Part shown: positions 9,026-17,257 of the stretch, piece after piece
Position numbering within the stretch: position 1 is the first letter of the stretch
Layout: every line of letters begins with the position of its first letter
From: Chthonobacter albigriseus
GTDB taxonomy: Bacteria > Pseudomonadota > Alphaproteobacteria > Rhizobiales > Pleomorphomonadaceae
Direction: 5' to 3'
NCBI RefSeq assembly: GCF_013839445.1
Contig: NZ_JACDIT010000007.1
Location: forward strand, 1-64,000
Length of the DNA stretch: 64,000 nt
Position numbers and translations under genes: made by a program
The notes under the pieces: model-generated
Seen by the model: the letters and a program-made list of their open reading frames with translations, nothing else
Told to the model about the DNA's origin: nothing
Databases searched by the model: none

Positions 9026-9430
9026 ATGATCTGCGCCGAGTTCGCGGTTCGATCAGACAGCGTAGCGGCGACAGTCGATCTCTGCGAAAGCCTGTTCGGC
9101 GCGGAATTTGCGCTTTGGCTAAACGACTTCGAGGATGGCTGTTATGCCTTCGATTTCTCGGACGGAGACATGCTCCACATACTTCCAAACTACACCATAG
9201 ATACGACGCTCCCCCCAACAATCCGGGCTGTGTGGCCGGACTGTCCGCAGGAAGCATCCAGGCTGTACTTCTCCGGGACCGACGCACGGTCACCATGCCT
9301 GAGCGCCTTGCTTGCGAACCCTGATATTTTCGTCCTCTACGGGCCGGCGACGATCTGGGAGCGCGGCATCAAAATTTTCGAGGGCTACCCGCCGCTACCG
9401 GAGAACGGCAGTCCTGGCGAGTCCGGATAA
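9026..9430 (+). CDS. Candidate immunity protein 2
   Basis: Protein of 134 residues, 5 nt downstream of the degenerate nucleotidyltransferase-like gene, with a GGAG site overlapping that gene's end. Paralogue of the proteins at 7230 and 9532: similar N-terminus (AEFAVRSDSVAATVDLCESL), central TIRAVWPDC strand (compare YAVWPEF in copy 3) and C-terminal NPDIFVLYGP with IFEGYPPLPEN. Strongly acidic, no signal peptide, so cytoplasmic. Its retention beside a catalytically impaired partner fits an immunity gene kept for protection against intact versions in kin. Functional assignment is inference. Confidence 0.5.
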   Translation: MICAEFAVRSDSVAATVDLCESLFGAEFALWLNDFEDGCYAFDFSDGDMLHILPNYTIDTTLPPTIRAVWPDCPQEASRLYFSGTDARSPCLSALLANPDIFVLYGPATIWERGIKIFEGYPPLPENGSPGESG

Positions 9431-9531
9431 GAAGGTCGAGCTTCAAATCAGGGCCTCGTCCCGGCATGGGCGGTGATAAGCGGCCGACGTGACTTCTTCC
9501 ACAGCGACTAGATCTTGCCGGGGTATTCGTC

Positions 9532-9924
9532 TTGCAACTCGTTGCCAATTTCACAATGAGCGCCGACCACCTCGATGAGGCCGTTGAACTCTGCGAGAAG
9601 CTGCTCGAGCTTCCTCTTGTGCGGACGCATCTGGGTTATCGGGACGTTCACTACAGCCATGCGGACCGCGGCGAGATACTGCAACTCGGGTACAACTTCG
9701 ATGTTTCCGGAACGATGCCGCCCTGTGTCTACGCGGTCTGGCCCGAGTTCAGCCAAATGCAATTGCGGGTCCGATTGATTTCGGAGCGGCGCGACATGCG
9801 GGTCCTCGGATCCTTGCTGGCCTATCCGGAGGTCTTCACCCTCTACAGGCGGCTGGAGATCTGGGACGATAGCCGGCAGGTCTGGGAAGGCCTTCCTCCG
9901 GTGCCGGATGGAATTTTCCATTGA
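9532..9924 (+). CDS. Candidate orphan immunity protein 3
   Basis: Protein of 130 residues with the same family signature (EAVELCEKLLEL, YAVWPEF, YPEVFTLYRRL, WEGLPPVPDG). The TTG at 9532 is preferred over the ATG at 9556 because the first strand (LVANF) aligns with the starts of copies 1 and 2; the ribosome site is weak. There is no effector gene between 9430 and 9532, so it is an orphan, as is common for the tail of toxin-immunity arrays. Function is inferred only from paralogy and position. Confidence 0.5.
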   Translation: MQLVANFTMSADHLDEAVELCEKLLELPLVRTHLGYRDVHYSHADRGEILQLGYNFDVSGTMPPCVYAVWPEFSQMQLRVRLISERRDMRVLGSLLAYPEVFTLYRRLEIWDDSRQVWEGLPPVPDGIFH

Positions 9925-9991
9925 AACGGAACGCGTCACCTCACCCTTATCCAACGTCGGCAGGTGCTCGAACTTCGCGGTCGACCCACCG

Positions 9992-10492
9992 TCACAACCT
10001 CCTCAAATCTTCCCGCCGTTCCTCCGCGTGGAGGCGGTCGAGAAAACCCTGGAGGATGTAGGCGGCGGCCATCTTGTCGACGACCTCGTCGCGGCGCCTG
10101 CGGGAGGTGTCAGCCTCGATCAGCATGCGCGTGACGGCGGCGGTGGAAAGGCGTTCGTCCCAGAACACGATCGGCAGCTCGGTGAGCGGGCGAAGGTTGC
10201 GGACGAAGGAGCGGGTGGATTGGGCGCGCGGGCCTTCGGAGCCGTCCATGTTGACGGGCAGGCCGATGACGATCCCGCCGACCTGCTGGCGGGCGGCAAG
10301 GGCCAGCAGTTTCTCCACGTCCTTGGTGAACTTGACGCGGGCGATCGTCTCCAGCGGGGAGGCGATCCGGTGGCCGCCGTCGGAGACCGCGACGCCGATG
10401 GTCTTGCTGCCGAGGTCGAGGCCGAACAGCCGGGCAGCGGGGGGCAGGGCGGCGGCGAAGGCGAGGGGGTCGTCGAAGATATCCGCGGGCAT
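9992..10492 (-). CDS. ruvX: RuvX/YqgF family Holliday junction resolvase
   Basis: Protein of 166 residues from the ATG at 10492; a longer reading to 10543 adds a proline-rich tail unlikely to be translated. The RNase H-like fold shows [15 protein letters not shown] with the first catalytic Asp, then [15 protein letters not shown], the YqgF hallmark, and [13 protein letters not shown] with a conserved DE. The family acts in the cytoplasm as a putative Holliday-junction nuclease or in pre-16S rRNA 5' end maturation. It lies downstream of an uncharacterised small gene on the same strand. Confidence 0.93.
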   Translation of the reverse strand: MPADIFDDPLAFAAALPPAARLFGLDLGSKTIGVAVSDGGHRIASPLETIARVKFTKDVEKLLALAARQQVGGIVIGLPVNMDGSEGPRAQSTRSFVRNLRPLTELPIVFWDERLSTAAVTRMLIEADTSRRRRDEVVDKMAAAYILQGFLDRLHAEERREDLRRL

Positions 10493-10539
10493 GGGCGGCG
10501 TGGTACCACAGGGGCGTGGCGGGGTCACGTCCACAGAGG

Positions 10540-10953
10540 TCACGTTCTCGGGGCGGGTGGCGGCAGGGCGGCCTTCTGCTCCAGGGCGGCGATGAGGCGC
10601 TTGGCGGCGACCGGGTCAACCTTCAGCAGCGCGAGCACGGCCTCCTCCGCCTTGTCCTCCAGCGCGCGGCGGGACTGGTGCTTGATCGCCTCAACCCGGT
10701 TGGCGATGCCACGCAGCCGCTCGACGGCCTCGGCGGGGCCGCCGTCGGCCATCTCCAGAAGCGCGTCGGTGAGGATTCCCAACTGCTTGCCGAAGCTGGC
10801 GATCTCCTCCACGACGCGCTGCTCGATCCGGCGGTCGCCCTCGTAGGTGACGATGGTCGGAGACAGCCAGTTGGCGACCGGCGCGATCCACTGCGCGTTC
10901 TGGTCGGCGACCGACATCTTGAGGTCCGGCCACGTCAGCGGGAAGGGGAACAT
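10540..10953 (-). CDS. Uncharacterised helical protein upstream of ruvX
   Basis: Protein of 137 residues that I do not recognise. The start at 10953 is chosen because GGAG lies 7 nt before it; the longer version has no ribosome site. After a short N-terminus ([13 protein letters not shown]) it is almost entirely alpha-helical and charged ([58 protein letters not shown]), ending in a proline-rich tail. No signal peptide or membrane span. It probably shares a transcript with ruvX, 47 nt downstream. No function can be proposed. Confidence 0.6.
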   Translation of the reverse strand: MFPFPLTWPDLKMSVADQNAQWIAPVANWLSPTIVTYEGDRRIEQRVVEEIASFGKQLGILTDALLEMADGGPAEAVERLRGIANRVEAIKHQSRRALEDKAEEAVLALLKVDPVAAKRLIAALEQKAALPPPAPRT

Positions 10954-11138
10954 GGAGGCGCTCCAGGATTTGTGCATTGCACAAACGATAGCATGCAAGG
11001 GCCCGCCGCCCAAGCGATCTCCGGTGCGCCCCGTTGGCCCGCGCCGGGCCGCAAAGGCCTGTCACGGCATCGATAAAGATCTATGTTTCGGGTACCGGGC
11101 GGGACCGGTCCCGACCCTCGACAACGGAGAACATGCCC

Positions 11139-11840
11139 ATGAAGATCACCTGGTACGGCCATTCCGCCTTCCGCGTCGAGTTCGCCGGCGCCGTCGTGCT
11201 GATCGACCCCTTCCTGTCGCAGAACCCGTCGTTCAAGGGCAGCGTCGAGCAGGTGCAGGCGGGCGTCACCCACATCGTGCTCACCCACGGCCACGGCGAC
11301 CACCTCGGCGACACCCTCCCGATCGCCAAGGCGACGGGCGCTAGGGTCATCGCGAACGCCGACCTCGGGGCTTGGCTGTCCCTGCGCGGGCTGGAGAACG
11401 TCGACGAGATGGGGACGGGCGGCACCACGAACCAGGGCGCGTTCACCATCACCCTGGTCCATGCGCTGCATTCGTCGGCGACGCAGACCGACGACGGCGT
11501 CAGCCACGCGCTCGGCAATCCGAACGGCGTGATCCTGAAGGCGCCGGGCGAGAAGGTGCTCTACCACATGGGCGACACCGACATCTTCGGCGACATGGCG
11601 CTGATCAACGAGATCCACCGGCCGGAGATCGGCCTCGTGCCGATCGGCGACCGGTTCACAATGGGCGGCAAGGTGGCGGCGCTCGCCTGCCGCCGGTTCT
11701 TCGATTTTTCCGCGATCATCCCCTGCCACTACGGCACGTTCGGCCTGCTCGACCAGACGGCGGACACCTTCGTGGCCGGCATGGGGGACCAGGCCGGACG
11801 GGTGAAGGCGGTCCCGCCCGGGACCGTCCTGGAACTTTGA
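11139..11840 (+). CDS. UPF0173 metal-dependent hydrolase
   Basis: Protein of 233 residues with the metallo-beta-lactamase fold: [11 protein letters not shown] start, [10 protein letters not shown], and the metal site [14 protein letters not shown] (HxHxDH), followed by later His residues in VHALHSS and the terminal IIPCHYGTF. This is the pattern of the UPF0173/YtkL-like family. Start at 11139 keeps the canonical N-terminus and gives the GGAGA site proper spacing; an ATG two codons earlier is also possible. Substrate is unknown for most members. Convergent with the diguanylate cyclase gene, with only 7 nt between stops. Confidence 0.88.
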   Translation: MKITWYGHSAFRVEFAGAVVLIDPFLSQNPSFKGSVEQVQAGVTHIVLTHGHGDHLGDTLPIAKATGARVIANADLGAWLSLRGLENVDEMGTGGTTNQGAFTITLVHALHSSATQTDDGVSHALGNPNGVILKAPGEKVLYHMGDTDIFGDMALINEIHRPEIGLVPIGDRFTMGGKVAALACRRFFDFSAIIPCHYGTFGLLDQTADTFVAGMGDQAGRVKAVPPGTVLEL

Positions 11841-11847
11841 TGGTCGG

Positions 11848-12735
11848 TCAGCCGACGCTGAGGGGCGAGAAGCTGGAGACGCGGTTCCGGCCGCTGTTCT
11901 TGGCGTGGTAGAGCGCGGTGTCGGCGCGGCGCGCCATGTCCCCGATCGCCTCGCCGGCGGCGAGGTCGGAGACGCCGAAGCTGGCGGTGAAGGCGATCTC
12001 CTGGTCGCCGAACTCGATGGCGATGCCCTCGATCTGCTCGCGGAGGTACTCGGCGACCGACATCGCGCCGTCGAGCGGAACGTCCGGGATCGCCACGGCG
12101 AACTCCTCGCCACCGATGCGGCCGAAGATGGCGTCTGGCGGCATGCGCAGCTTGCCGATGTGGGCGATCACCTCGTCGCCCGCGGCATGGCCGTAGACGT
12201 CGTTGATGCGCTTGAAGTGATCCACGTCGAACAGGATCATGGAAAGGGCGCCGTCGGGCTGCAGGCCGGAGCGGACCTGCTCGACCTTCTCGAAGAAGGC
12301 GCGGCGGTTGAGGATCTTGGAGAGGTCGTCGACCGTGGCCATCGCGATCAGGTGCCGCTGCATCGTGAGCGTCCGCTCGGCGACGCGGAGGCGGGCGTTG
12401 AGTTCATCGGCGCGGGGTGGCTTCATCATGAAGTCGTCCGCGCCGGCGTCCAGAATGCCGACGACATGCTCCAGGTCGGTGTTGGCCGACATGGCGATCA
12501 CGTAGATCGGGCGACCGCCGTCGGCGATGACGCGGACTTCCCAACAGAGCTGCGAGCCGGACAGGCTGGCCAGTTCGAAGCTGGTGATCACCAGCTCGAC
12601 ATCCTCGTTGGCGCGGATGAAGTCGAGCGCCTCCTGACCATCGATGAAGTAGGTCACCAGGTCGCCCCGGTGCTCGATCATGCGGTGGAGGATCATCAAG
12701 CCGGTGCGGCTGCCGTCGACGACAACGATATGCAT
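11848..12735 (-). CDS. Diguanylate cyclase with pseudo-receiver
   Basis: Protein of 295 residues: receiver-like domain (1-115) then GGDEF domain (130-290). The GGDEF active site is intact (GGEEF at 208-212, DVDHFKRINDVYGHAAGD), so it should make cyclic di-GMP from two GTP. In the receiver, the usual phospho-accepting Asp position is Ser52 (VITSFELAS), the first acidic pocket is reduced to D7-G8, while the Lys (MMKPP, 105) is kept. It therefore probably cannot be switched by phosphorylation. I see no canonical RxxD inhibitory site just before GGEEF. No partner kinase gene is adjacent. Confidence 0.9.
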   Translation of the reverse strand: MHIVVVDGSRTGLMILHRMIEHRGDLVTYFIDGQEALDFIRANEDVELVITSFELASLSGSQLCWEVRVIADGGRPIYVIAMSANTDLEHVVGILDAGADDFMMKPPRADELNARLRVAERTLTMQRHLIAMATVDDLSKILNRRAFFEKVEQVRSGLQPDGALSMILFDVDHFKRINDVYGHAAGDEVIAHIGKLRMPPDAIFGRIGGEEFAVAIPDVPLDGAMSVAEYLREQIEGIAIEFGDQEIAFTASFGVSDLAAGEAIGDMARRADTALYHAKNSGRNRVSSFSPLSVG

Positions 12736-12930
12736 CTATTCCAATTTTCCGTTCTCGAACCGGCGGTTCCCTTGCCCAACCGACGGTCTCCCCCTACCGG
12801 CAATATCATGAAGCGGGCCGTGTTGCGACAAATCTCAATCGCTTCTCCGCGCGAGCCCGTTGGCGAGCGAAGGCGCGCTCTGCTATAGCGGCGCGGACAC
12901 CATCGTCTCACACCCAGGAACCGAAAACCC

Positions 12931-13218
12931 ATGTCCGTGGATACGGCCACTGTCCGACGCGTCGCCCGTCTCGCCCGCATCAAGGTGAGCGATGAGGAAG
13001 CTCTGCGGATGACGCACGAGCTCAATTCCATCCTCGGCTTCGTCGAGCAGTTGAACGAGGTCGACGTGACCGGTGTCGAACCGATGACCGCCGTCGTTTC
13101 CACCCGCATGAAGAAGCGCCAGGACGTGGTGACCGACGGCGATATCCCGGAACGCGTAACCGGAAACGCGCCGATCTCCGACGACAACTTCTTCATGGTG
13201 CCGAAGGTCGTCGAGTAG
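12931..13218 (+). CDS. gatC: Asp/Glu-tRNA amidotransferase subunit C
   Basis: Protein of 95 residues, normal GatC length, beginning [17 protein letters not shown] and containing the [18 protein letters not shown] core and the C-terminal [11 protein letters not shown]. It stabilises the GatCAB complex that converts Glu-tRNA(Gln), and usually Asp-tRNA(Asn), to the amidated forms. It is followed by gatA after 50 nt. gatB lies 4 kb away, beyond three secreted-protein genes. Confidence 0.96.
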   Translation: MSVDTATVRRVARLARIKVSDEEALRMTHELNSILGFVEQLNEVDVTGVEPMTAVVSTRMKKRQDVVTDGDIPERVTGNAPISDDNFFMVPKVVE

Positions 13219-13268
13219 CGCGCGCCGCCGCTCCGATCCCGCCCCTCCTCCTCCAGGACATCCAAGCC

Positions 13269-14744
13269 GTGACCGATCTCACCGACCTGACCATTGCCGA
13301 GGCCCGCGACGGGCTGAAGGCCAAGCGCTTCACCGCAACGGAACTGACCGAGGCCTACATCGGCGCCGTCGAGCGCGGCCGGTCGCTTAACGCCTACGTC
13401 GTGGAGACGCCGGAGAAGGCGCGGGCCATGGCCCGTGCTTCGGACGAGCGGTTCGCCCGCGGCGAGGAGCGGCCGCTGGAAGGCATCCCGCTCGGCATCA
13501 AGGACCTGTTCGCCACCGAAGGCGTGCACACCCAGGCCTGCAGCCACATCCTCGACCGATTCAAGCCCGCCTACGAGAGCACCGTTTCGGCCAACCTCTG
13601 GGCTGACGGCGCGGTGATGCTCGGCAAGCTCAACATGGACGAGTTCGCCATGGGCTCGTCCAACGAGACCAGTCACTACGGGCCGGTGACCAACCCTTGG
13701 CGCCGGCAGGGCTCCAACGCGACGCTGGTGCCGGGCGGCTCGTCCGGCGGGTCCGCGGCGGCGGTGGCGGCGCGGCTCTGCGCCGGGGCGACGGCCACGG
13801 ACACGGGCGGCTCGATCCGCCAGCCGGCCGCCTTCACCGGGACGGCCGGCATCAAGCCGACCTATGGCCGCTGTTCGCGCTGGGGCATCGTCGCCTTCGC
13901 CTCCTCGCTGGACCAGGCGGGGCCGATCGCCCGCGACGTGCGGGATACCGCGATTCTCCTGAAATCGATGGCCTCGGTCGACCCCAAGGACACCACCTCC
14001 GTCGACGTGCCGGTGCCCGACTACGAGGCGGCGATCGGCCAGTCCGTCAAGGGGCTGAAGATCGGCGTTCCCCGCGAGTACCGGCTGGACGGGGTGCCGG
14101 CCGAAATCGACGCACTCTGGCAGAAGGGGATCGACATCCTTCGGGATGCCGGGGCGGAGATCGTCGACATCTCGCTGCCGCACACGAAATACGCGCTGCC
14201 GGCCTACTACATCGTGGCGCCGGCGGAGGCCTCGTCCAACCTCGCCCGCTACGACGGCGTGCGCTACGGCCTGCGGGTGCCGGGCGACGACATCGTCGAC
14301 ATGTACGAGCGGACTCGTGCGGCCGGCTTTGGCGAGGAGGTGAAGCGCCGCATCCTGATCGGCACCTACGTGCTCTCGGCCGGCTACTACGACGCCTATT
14401 ATCTGAAGGCGCAGAAGGTCCGCACGCTGATCAAGCGCGACTTCGAGGCCGTCTACGCGAACGGGATCGATGCCATCCTGACGCCCGCCACACCGTCCGC
14501 CGCCTTCGCGATCGGCGAGAAGGCCGGCGCGGATCCGGTGGAGATGTACCTCAACGACGTGTTCACCGTGACGGTCAACATGGCCGGACTGCCGGGGCTC
14601 GCCGTGCCGGCCGGGCTTTCATCGGAAGGGTTGCCGCTCGGCCTGCAGCTGATCGGACGGCCATTCGACGAGGAGACGCTGTTCCGCGTCGGCAGCGCCA
14701 TCGAGGCGGCGGTGGGAACGTTCGCTCCGGCGAAATGGTGGTGA
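13269..14744 (+). CDS. gatA: Asp/Glu-tRNA amidotransferase subunit A
   Basis: Protein of 491 residues starting at GTG, the amidase subunit of GatCAB. The amidase signature region shows the catalytic Lys in [10 protein letters not shown], the [13 protein letters not shown] stretch with the cis-Ser, and [11 protein letters not shown] with the nucleophilic Ser. It releases ammonia from glutamine for transfer by GatB. It forms an operon with gatC; the usual direct neighbour gatB is displaced downstream. Confidence 0.97.
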   Translation: MTDLTDLTIAEARDGLKAKRFTATELTEAYIGAVERGRSLNAYVVETPEKARAMARASDERFARGEERPLEGIPLGIKDLFATEGVHTQACSHILDRFKPAYESTVSANLWADGAVMLGKLNMDEFAMGSSNETSHYGPVTNPWRRQGSNATLVPGGSSGGSAAAVAARLCAGATATDTGGSIRQPAAFTGTAGIKPTYGRCSRWGIVAFASSLDQAGPIARDVRDTAILLKSMASVDPKDTTSVDVPVPDYEAAIGQSVKGLKIGVPREYRLDGVPAEIDALWQKGIDILRDAGAEIVDISLPHTKYALPAYYIVAPAEASSNLARYDGVRYGLRVPGDDIVDMYERTRAAGFGEEVKRRILIGTYVLSAGYYDAYYLKAQKVRTLIKRDFEAVYANGIDAILTPATPSAAFAIGEKAGADPVEMYLNDVFTVTVNMAGLPGLAVPAGLSSEGLPLGLQLIGRPFDEETLFRVGSAIEAAVGTFAPAKWW

Positions 14745-14873
14745 AGACCGGGATCTCGCCGGTTCGACCCCGCACTCCGGGGAAGGCGTGGATGTCCAGC
14801 TGCCAGGCAGACCCGTTGTACTCCGGCCTGTACAACTGCTGAACACTTGTGCAACTTTTTGGCTAAATTGTCG

Positions 14874-14902
14874 TTGACAAAAACGACACCTGTTTGCATG
14901 CT
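14874..14902 (+). promoter_or_regulatory. Candidate sigma-70 promoter
   Basis: TTGACA at 14874-14879, 17-bp spacer, CATGCT at 14897-14902. It lies 64 bases before the first PGP-CTERM-like gene. The same TTGACA-N17-CAT pattern is seen before the third gene of the trio (16433), supporting a shared promoter design. Not tested. Confidence 0.45.
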
Positions 14903-14965
14903 CCGGCTATCCAGGGCGAGATGTATGGAGTGCGCCAGAAGCGCTTTTCAGGTGTGAGGTTTCCG

Positions 14966-15409
14966 ATGCTGAAGATGGCTGTGATGGCATCATTTGTTGC
15001 TGCAGGTCTTCTCGCGAGCGATCCGGCCGGTGCGGCCGGATCCTGCACGACGCCGCTGGCCGGCGGGCAGTGCACGGGGTTCAGCAGCGTGTCGGATTTC
15101 TACAGCTACATCTCGGGCACCGGGCTTTTCAGCTCCTTGGCTGGCCTGACCCAAACCCTAGGCTTCGGACAGCTGCCGGGGACCTATTTCTTCACGGCCA
15201 CGATCAGTGCTGTCACGGCGCTGAACTCCGCGACGACGTCCGTCACCACGACCGGGACCGGTTTCACGGTGCCCGGTTTCATCGCGGACAACTTCAGCGC
15301 AAGCAACACGGTTGCCGTTCCCGGGCCGGAACTCGGTGGGCTGTCCGTTGTCGCCGCACTCGCCGCCTTCGGTCTTTATCGGCGGCGCCGGCAGCAGCTG
15401 GCCGCCTGA
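14966..15409 (+). CDS. Secreted protein with PGP-CTERM-like signal (1)
   Basis: Protein of 147 residues from the ATG at 14966 (ribosome site GTGAGG). It has a signal peptide (MLKMAVMASFVAAGLLASDPAGAAG, cleavage likely after AGA), a Ser/Thr/Gly-rich secreted body and a tripartite C-terminus: PGPELGG, a hydrophobic segment, then YRRRRQQLAA. This resembles PEP-CTERM-type sorting signals recognised by exosortase-like enzymes in other Gram-negatives. Two further genes of the same design follow. No exosortase gene is in the window. The body (CTGFSSVSDFYSYI) resembles that of gene 2 (CSGFTNTVDFYNFI), so the two are paralogues. Role unknown. Confidence 0.6.
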   Translation: MLKMAVMASFVAAGLLASDPAGAAGSCTTPLAGGQCTGFSSVSDFYSYISGTGLFSSLAGLTQTLGFGQLPGTYFFTATISAVTALNSATTSVTTTGTGFTVPGFIADNFSASNTVAVPGPELGGLSVVAALAAFGLYRRRRQQLAA

Positions 15410-15645
15410 AGCCATCCTACGAGGTCGGGATGCTGGCGGGACGGCGGCTTGCTTCGTGAACCTCAGGCGCTCGGATGCGGGTGGCCGGAGCGGCGGGCGA
15501 GAGGTTCGTGAGGGGCGTGCTTTCGGACGACGGAGGTAGCGCCCGTAGCATGTGAACTTGGTAGCCTCTCTTTGCATGTGGTTCAAACGTTTCTGGCCAA
15601 CCGGCACTCGATGACTTCGGTGTGTAACAGTAATTTGGAGGGTCC

Positions 15646-16074
15646 ATGTTCAGGCAACTCGCTGCTGCAGCCGTTCTGACGTCCGGCCTTGCTGCTACTG
15701 CTCCTGCAAATGCTGCAGGGACCTGCACCTTTTCGTTGCCGATAGGGTGCTCCGGCTTCACCAATACGGTCGACTTCTACAATTTCATCAAGACGACCTA
15801 TTTCCCAATCTGGAGCGGTACGAACCAGACCTTCGGGTTCCTGCAACTGGCTCTTCCCAACCCGCTCGTCATCACCGCTTCCGTCGCCGTTGCGACGTCC
15901 GGCCAAGTCTCGACATTCACGACCATCGGCGCGGGCGTGAACGCATTTAACGGCCAGTCCACTTCGATCAACGAAGTCTTCGCCGTTCCGGGTCCGGCGA
16001 TCGGCGGGTTGCCGGTCATCGCAGGCATGGTCGCCTACGGTTTCTATCGGCGCCGCCGGGCCGTGGCGGCCTGA
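15646..16074 (+). CDS. Secreted protein with PGP-CTERM-like signal (2)
   Basis: Protein of 142 residues: signal peptide (MFRQLAAAAVLTSGLAATAP, cleavage near ANAAG), a body paralogous to protein 1 (CTFSLPIGCSGF, VDFYNFIKT, QTFGFLQL), and the C-terminus [20 protein letters not shown] followed by RRRR. Two conserved Cys close to the N-terminus of the mature part are shared with protein 1. It is followed by a strong terminator, so it appears to be expressed alone or with protein 1. Function unknown; cell-surface or exported after C-terminal processing is the inference. Confidence 0.6.
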   Translation: MFRQLAAAAVLTSGLAATAPANAAGTCTFSLPIGCSGFTNTVDFYNFIKTTYFPIWSGTNQTFGFLQLALPNPLVITASVAVATSGQVSTFTTIGAGVNAFNGQSTSINEVFAVPGPAIGGLPVIAGMVAYGFYRRRRAVAA

Positions 16075-16099
16075 GGGCGGGACAAGGCTTCGATCTGTC

Positions 16100-16141
16100 C
16101 GATCGGCCGGGGAGAACGCCTCGGCCGATCGTTGTTTTCGC
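16100..16141 (+). terminator. Intrinsic terminator
   Basis: CGATCGGCCG (16100-16109) pairs with CGGCCGATCG (16122-16131), 12-base loop, followed by TTGTTTTCG. Sits 25 bases after the second PGP-CTERM-like gene. Confidence 0.75.
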
Positions 16142-16432
16142 GACCGCGCTCGAAGCGCAGCCACCTTCTGGGGCGGGGCCGTCCTCCGGGCGCAGCGGAG
16201 ATGCCGCTGCAAACCGCGATTTCCTCGCCGGCCTGATTCGACGGTCGGCCGGCGCCAGACGGGGCGAGGCTGGCGGGATGGGTTGCGACCCTATCGGGCC
16301 CACCAGCGGTCGAAAAAATCCTTCGACGGGCAGGGGGCGGGTAAGTTGCTGAAACTACTTCGAACTCAAAATATGGCGGATTCTCGCGGGGTGTGCGGTG
16401 CAACCGAAGGACATTTCAACGTGAATCTCGCG

Positions 16433-16461
16433 TTGACAGACTCAACGGCATTAAACATAAA
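16433..16461 (+). promoter_or_regulatory. Candidate sigma-70 promoter
   Basis: TTGACA (16433-16438), 17-bp spacer, CATAAA (16456-16461), in a locally AT-rich stretch upstream of the third PGP-CTERM-like gene. The remaining ~290 bases between 16142 and 16432 show no gene. Confidence 0.5.
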
Positions 16462-16483
16462 AGCTAGAGGCGTAGGGTCGTGA

Positions 16484-16502
16484 GTCCCGGGAGGCCCGGG
16501 AC
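16484..16502 (+). repeat. Perfect hairpin in 5' leader
   Basis: GTCCCGGG-AGG-CCCGGGAC, eight-base arms and three-base loop, located about 23 bases after the candidate promoter and 47 bases before the start codon at 16549. No T-run follows, so it is unlikely to terminate; it could protect the mRNA 5' end or bind a protein. Confidence 0.5.
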
Positions 16503-16548
16503 TATTGGTGCGGCTCATTTGTTTCTGACAGCAATTGGAGTCAAACAA

Positions 16549-17100
16549 ATGATGAAGACATTGAGCGCAGCCACCGTTGTGGCAGTTGGGCTCCTGAGCT
16601 CCGGCTCGGCGTTCGCTCAGGTCGTCAAGGATGGAACCTTCGAGCAGTTCCTTGCGAACGGCACGACTCCGTGGAGCACGGGCGGCAACGCAACCGTCGA
16701 GCTGGGTGCCAACGGCAACATCTTCGATTTCGGCCAGATCACGCAGACCCTCACGGATGCCGTGGTGGGGCAGGTCTACAACCTGACCGTTTCGCTCGGG
16801 AAGACCAATCTCACCAGCCTCTACGGCACCAACAACTTCCTGTCGGTCTTCTACGGCGGGTCGAACCTCGGCAACTACGTCGCGTCTACGCTGCCGACGA
16901 CGCTGAGCACCAGCTTCACGGCGATCGCCGGTGGCTCGCTCCGCTTCGTGGGCGACAGCGGCAACGAGTTCGTCTCGTTCACCGTCGACGACGTGAAGAT
17001 CACCGCTATTCCGGGGCCGATCGCCGGCGCCGGGCTTCCGGTCATCGCGGGGATGATCGCCTACGGCTTCTACCGTCGCCGGCAGCAGATCGCCGCCTGA
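16549..17100 (+). CDS. Secreted protein with PGP-CTERM-like signal (3)
   Basis: Protein of 183 residues. The ATG at 16549 follows a GGAG site at 8 nt, excluding the longer reading from 16480. Signal peptide [20 protein letters not shown] ending SAFAQ. The mature part ([57 protein letters not shown]) has the look of a DUF642-like, galactose-binding-type beta-sandwich. The C-terminus is [20 protein letters not shown] then YRRRQQ, nearly the same as in protein 2, though the body is different. Anchoring or sorting by the shared tail is inferred. Ends at a strong terminator. Confidence 0.65.
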   Translation: MMKTLSAATVVAVGLLSSGSAFAQVVKDGTFEQFLANGTTPWSTGGNATVELGANGNIFDFGQITQTLTDAVVGQVYNLTVSLGKTNLTSLYGTNNFLSVFYGGSNLGNYVASTLPTTLSTSFTAIAGGSLRFVGDSGNEFVSFTVDDVKITAIPGPIAGAGLPVIAGMIAYGFYRRRQQIAA

Positions 17101-17126
17101 TCCCGCATCCTGGGATCAACGAGTTC

Positions 17127-17166
17127 ATCGGCTGCGGAGCGATCCGCAGCCGATTTCGTTTTCGCG
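17127..17166 (+). terminator. Intrinsic terminator
   Basis: Twelve-base perfect stem (ATCGGCTGCGGA at 17127-17138 with its complement at 17143-17154), four-base loop, then TTCGTTTTCG. Ends the transcript of the third PGP-CTERM-like gene and insulates gatB. Confidence 0.85.
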
Positions 17167-17257
17167 GGCCGCGTCCGTGCGAACCCTTGTCCGGCCGGCG
17201 AAAAACCGATATCCGGCGGCTGAAGACCCGTCCCATCCAAGCGAGATCGTTGCCGCC

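Noticed and set aside
6080-9990. Integrase-bearing mobile island
   Set aside because: The thrS end repeat suggests insertion, but I find no integrase, transposase or short flanking repeat, so I call it an array and not a defined mobile element.
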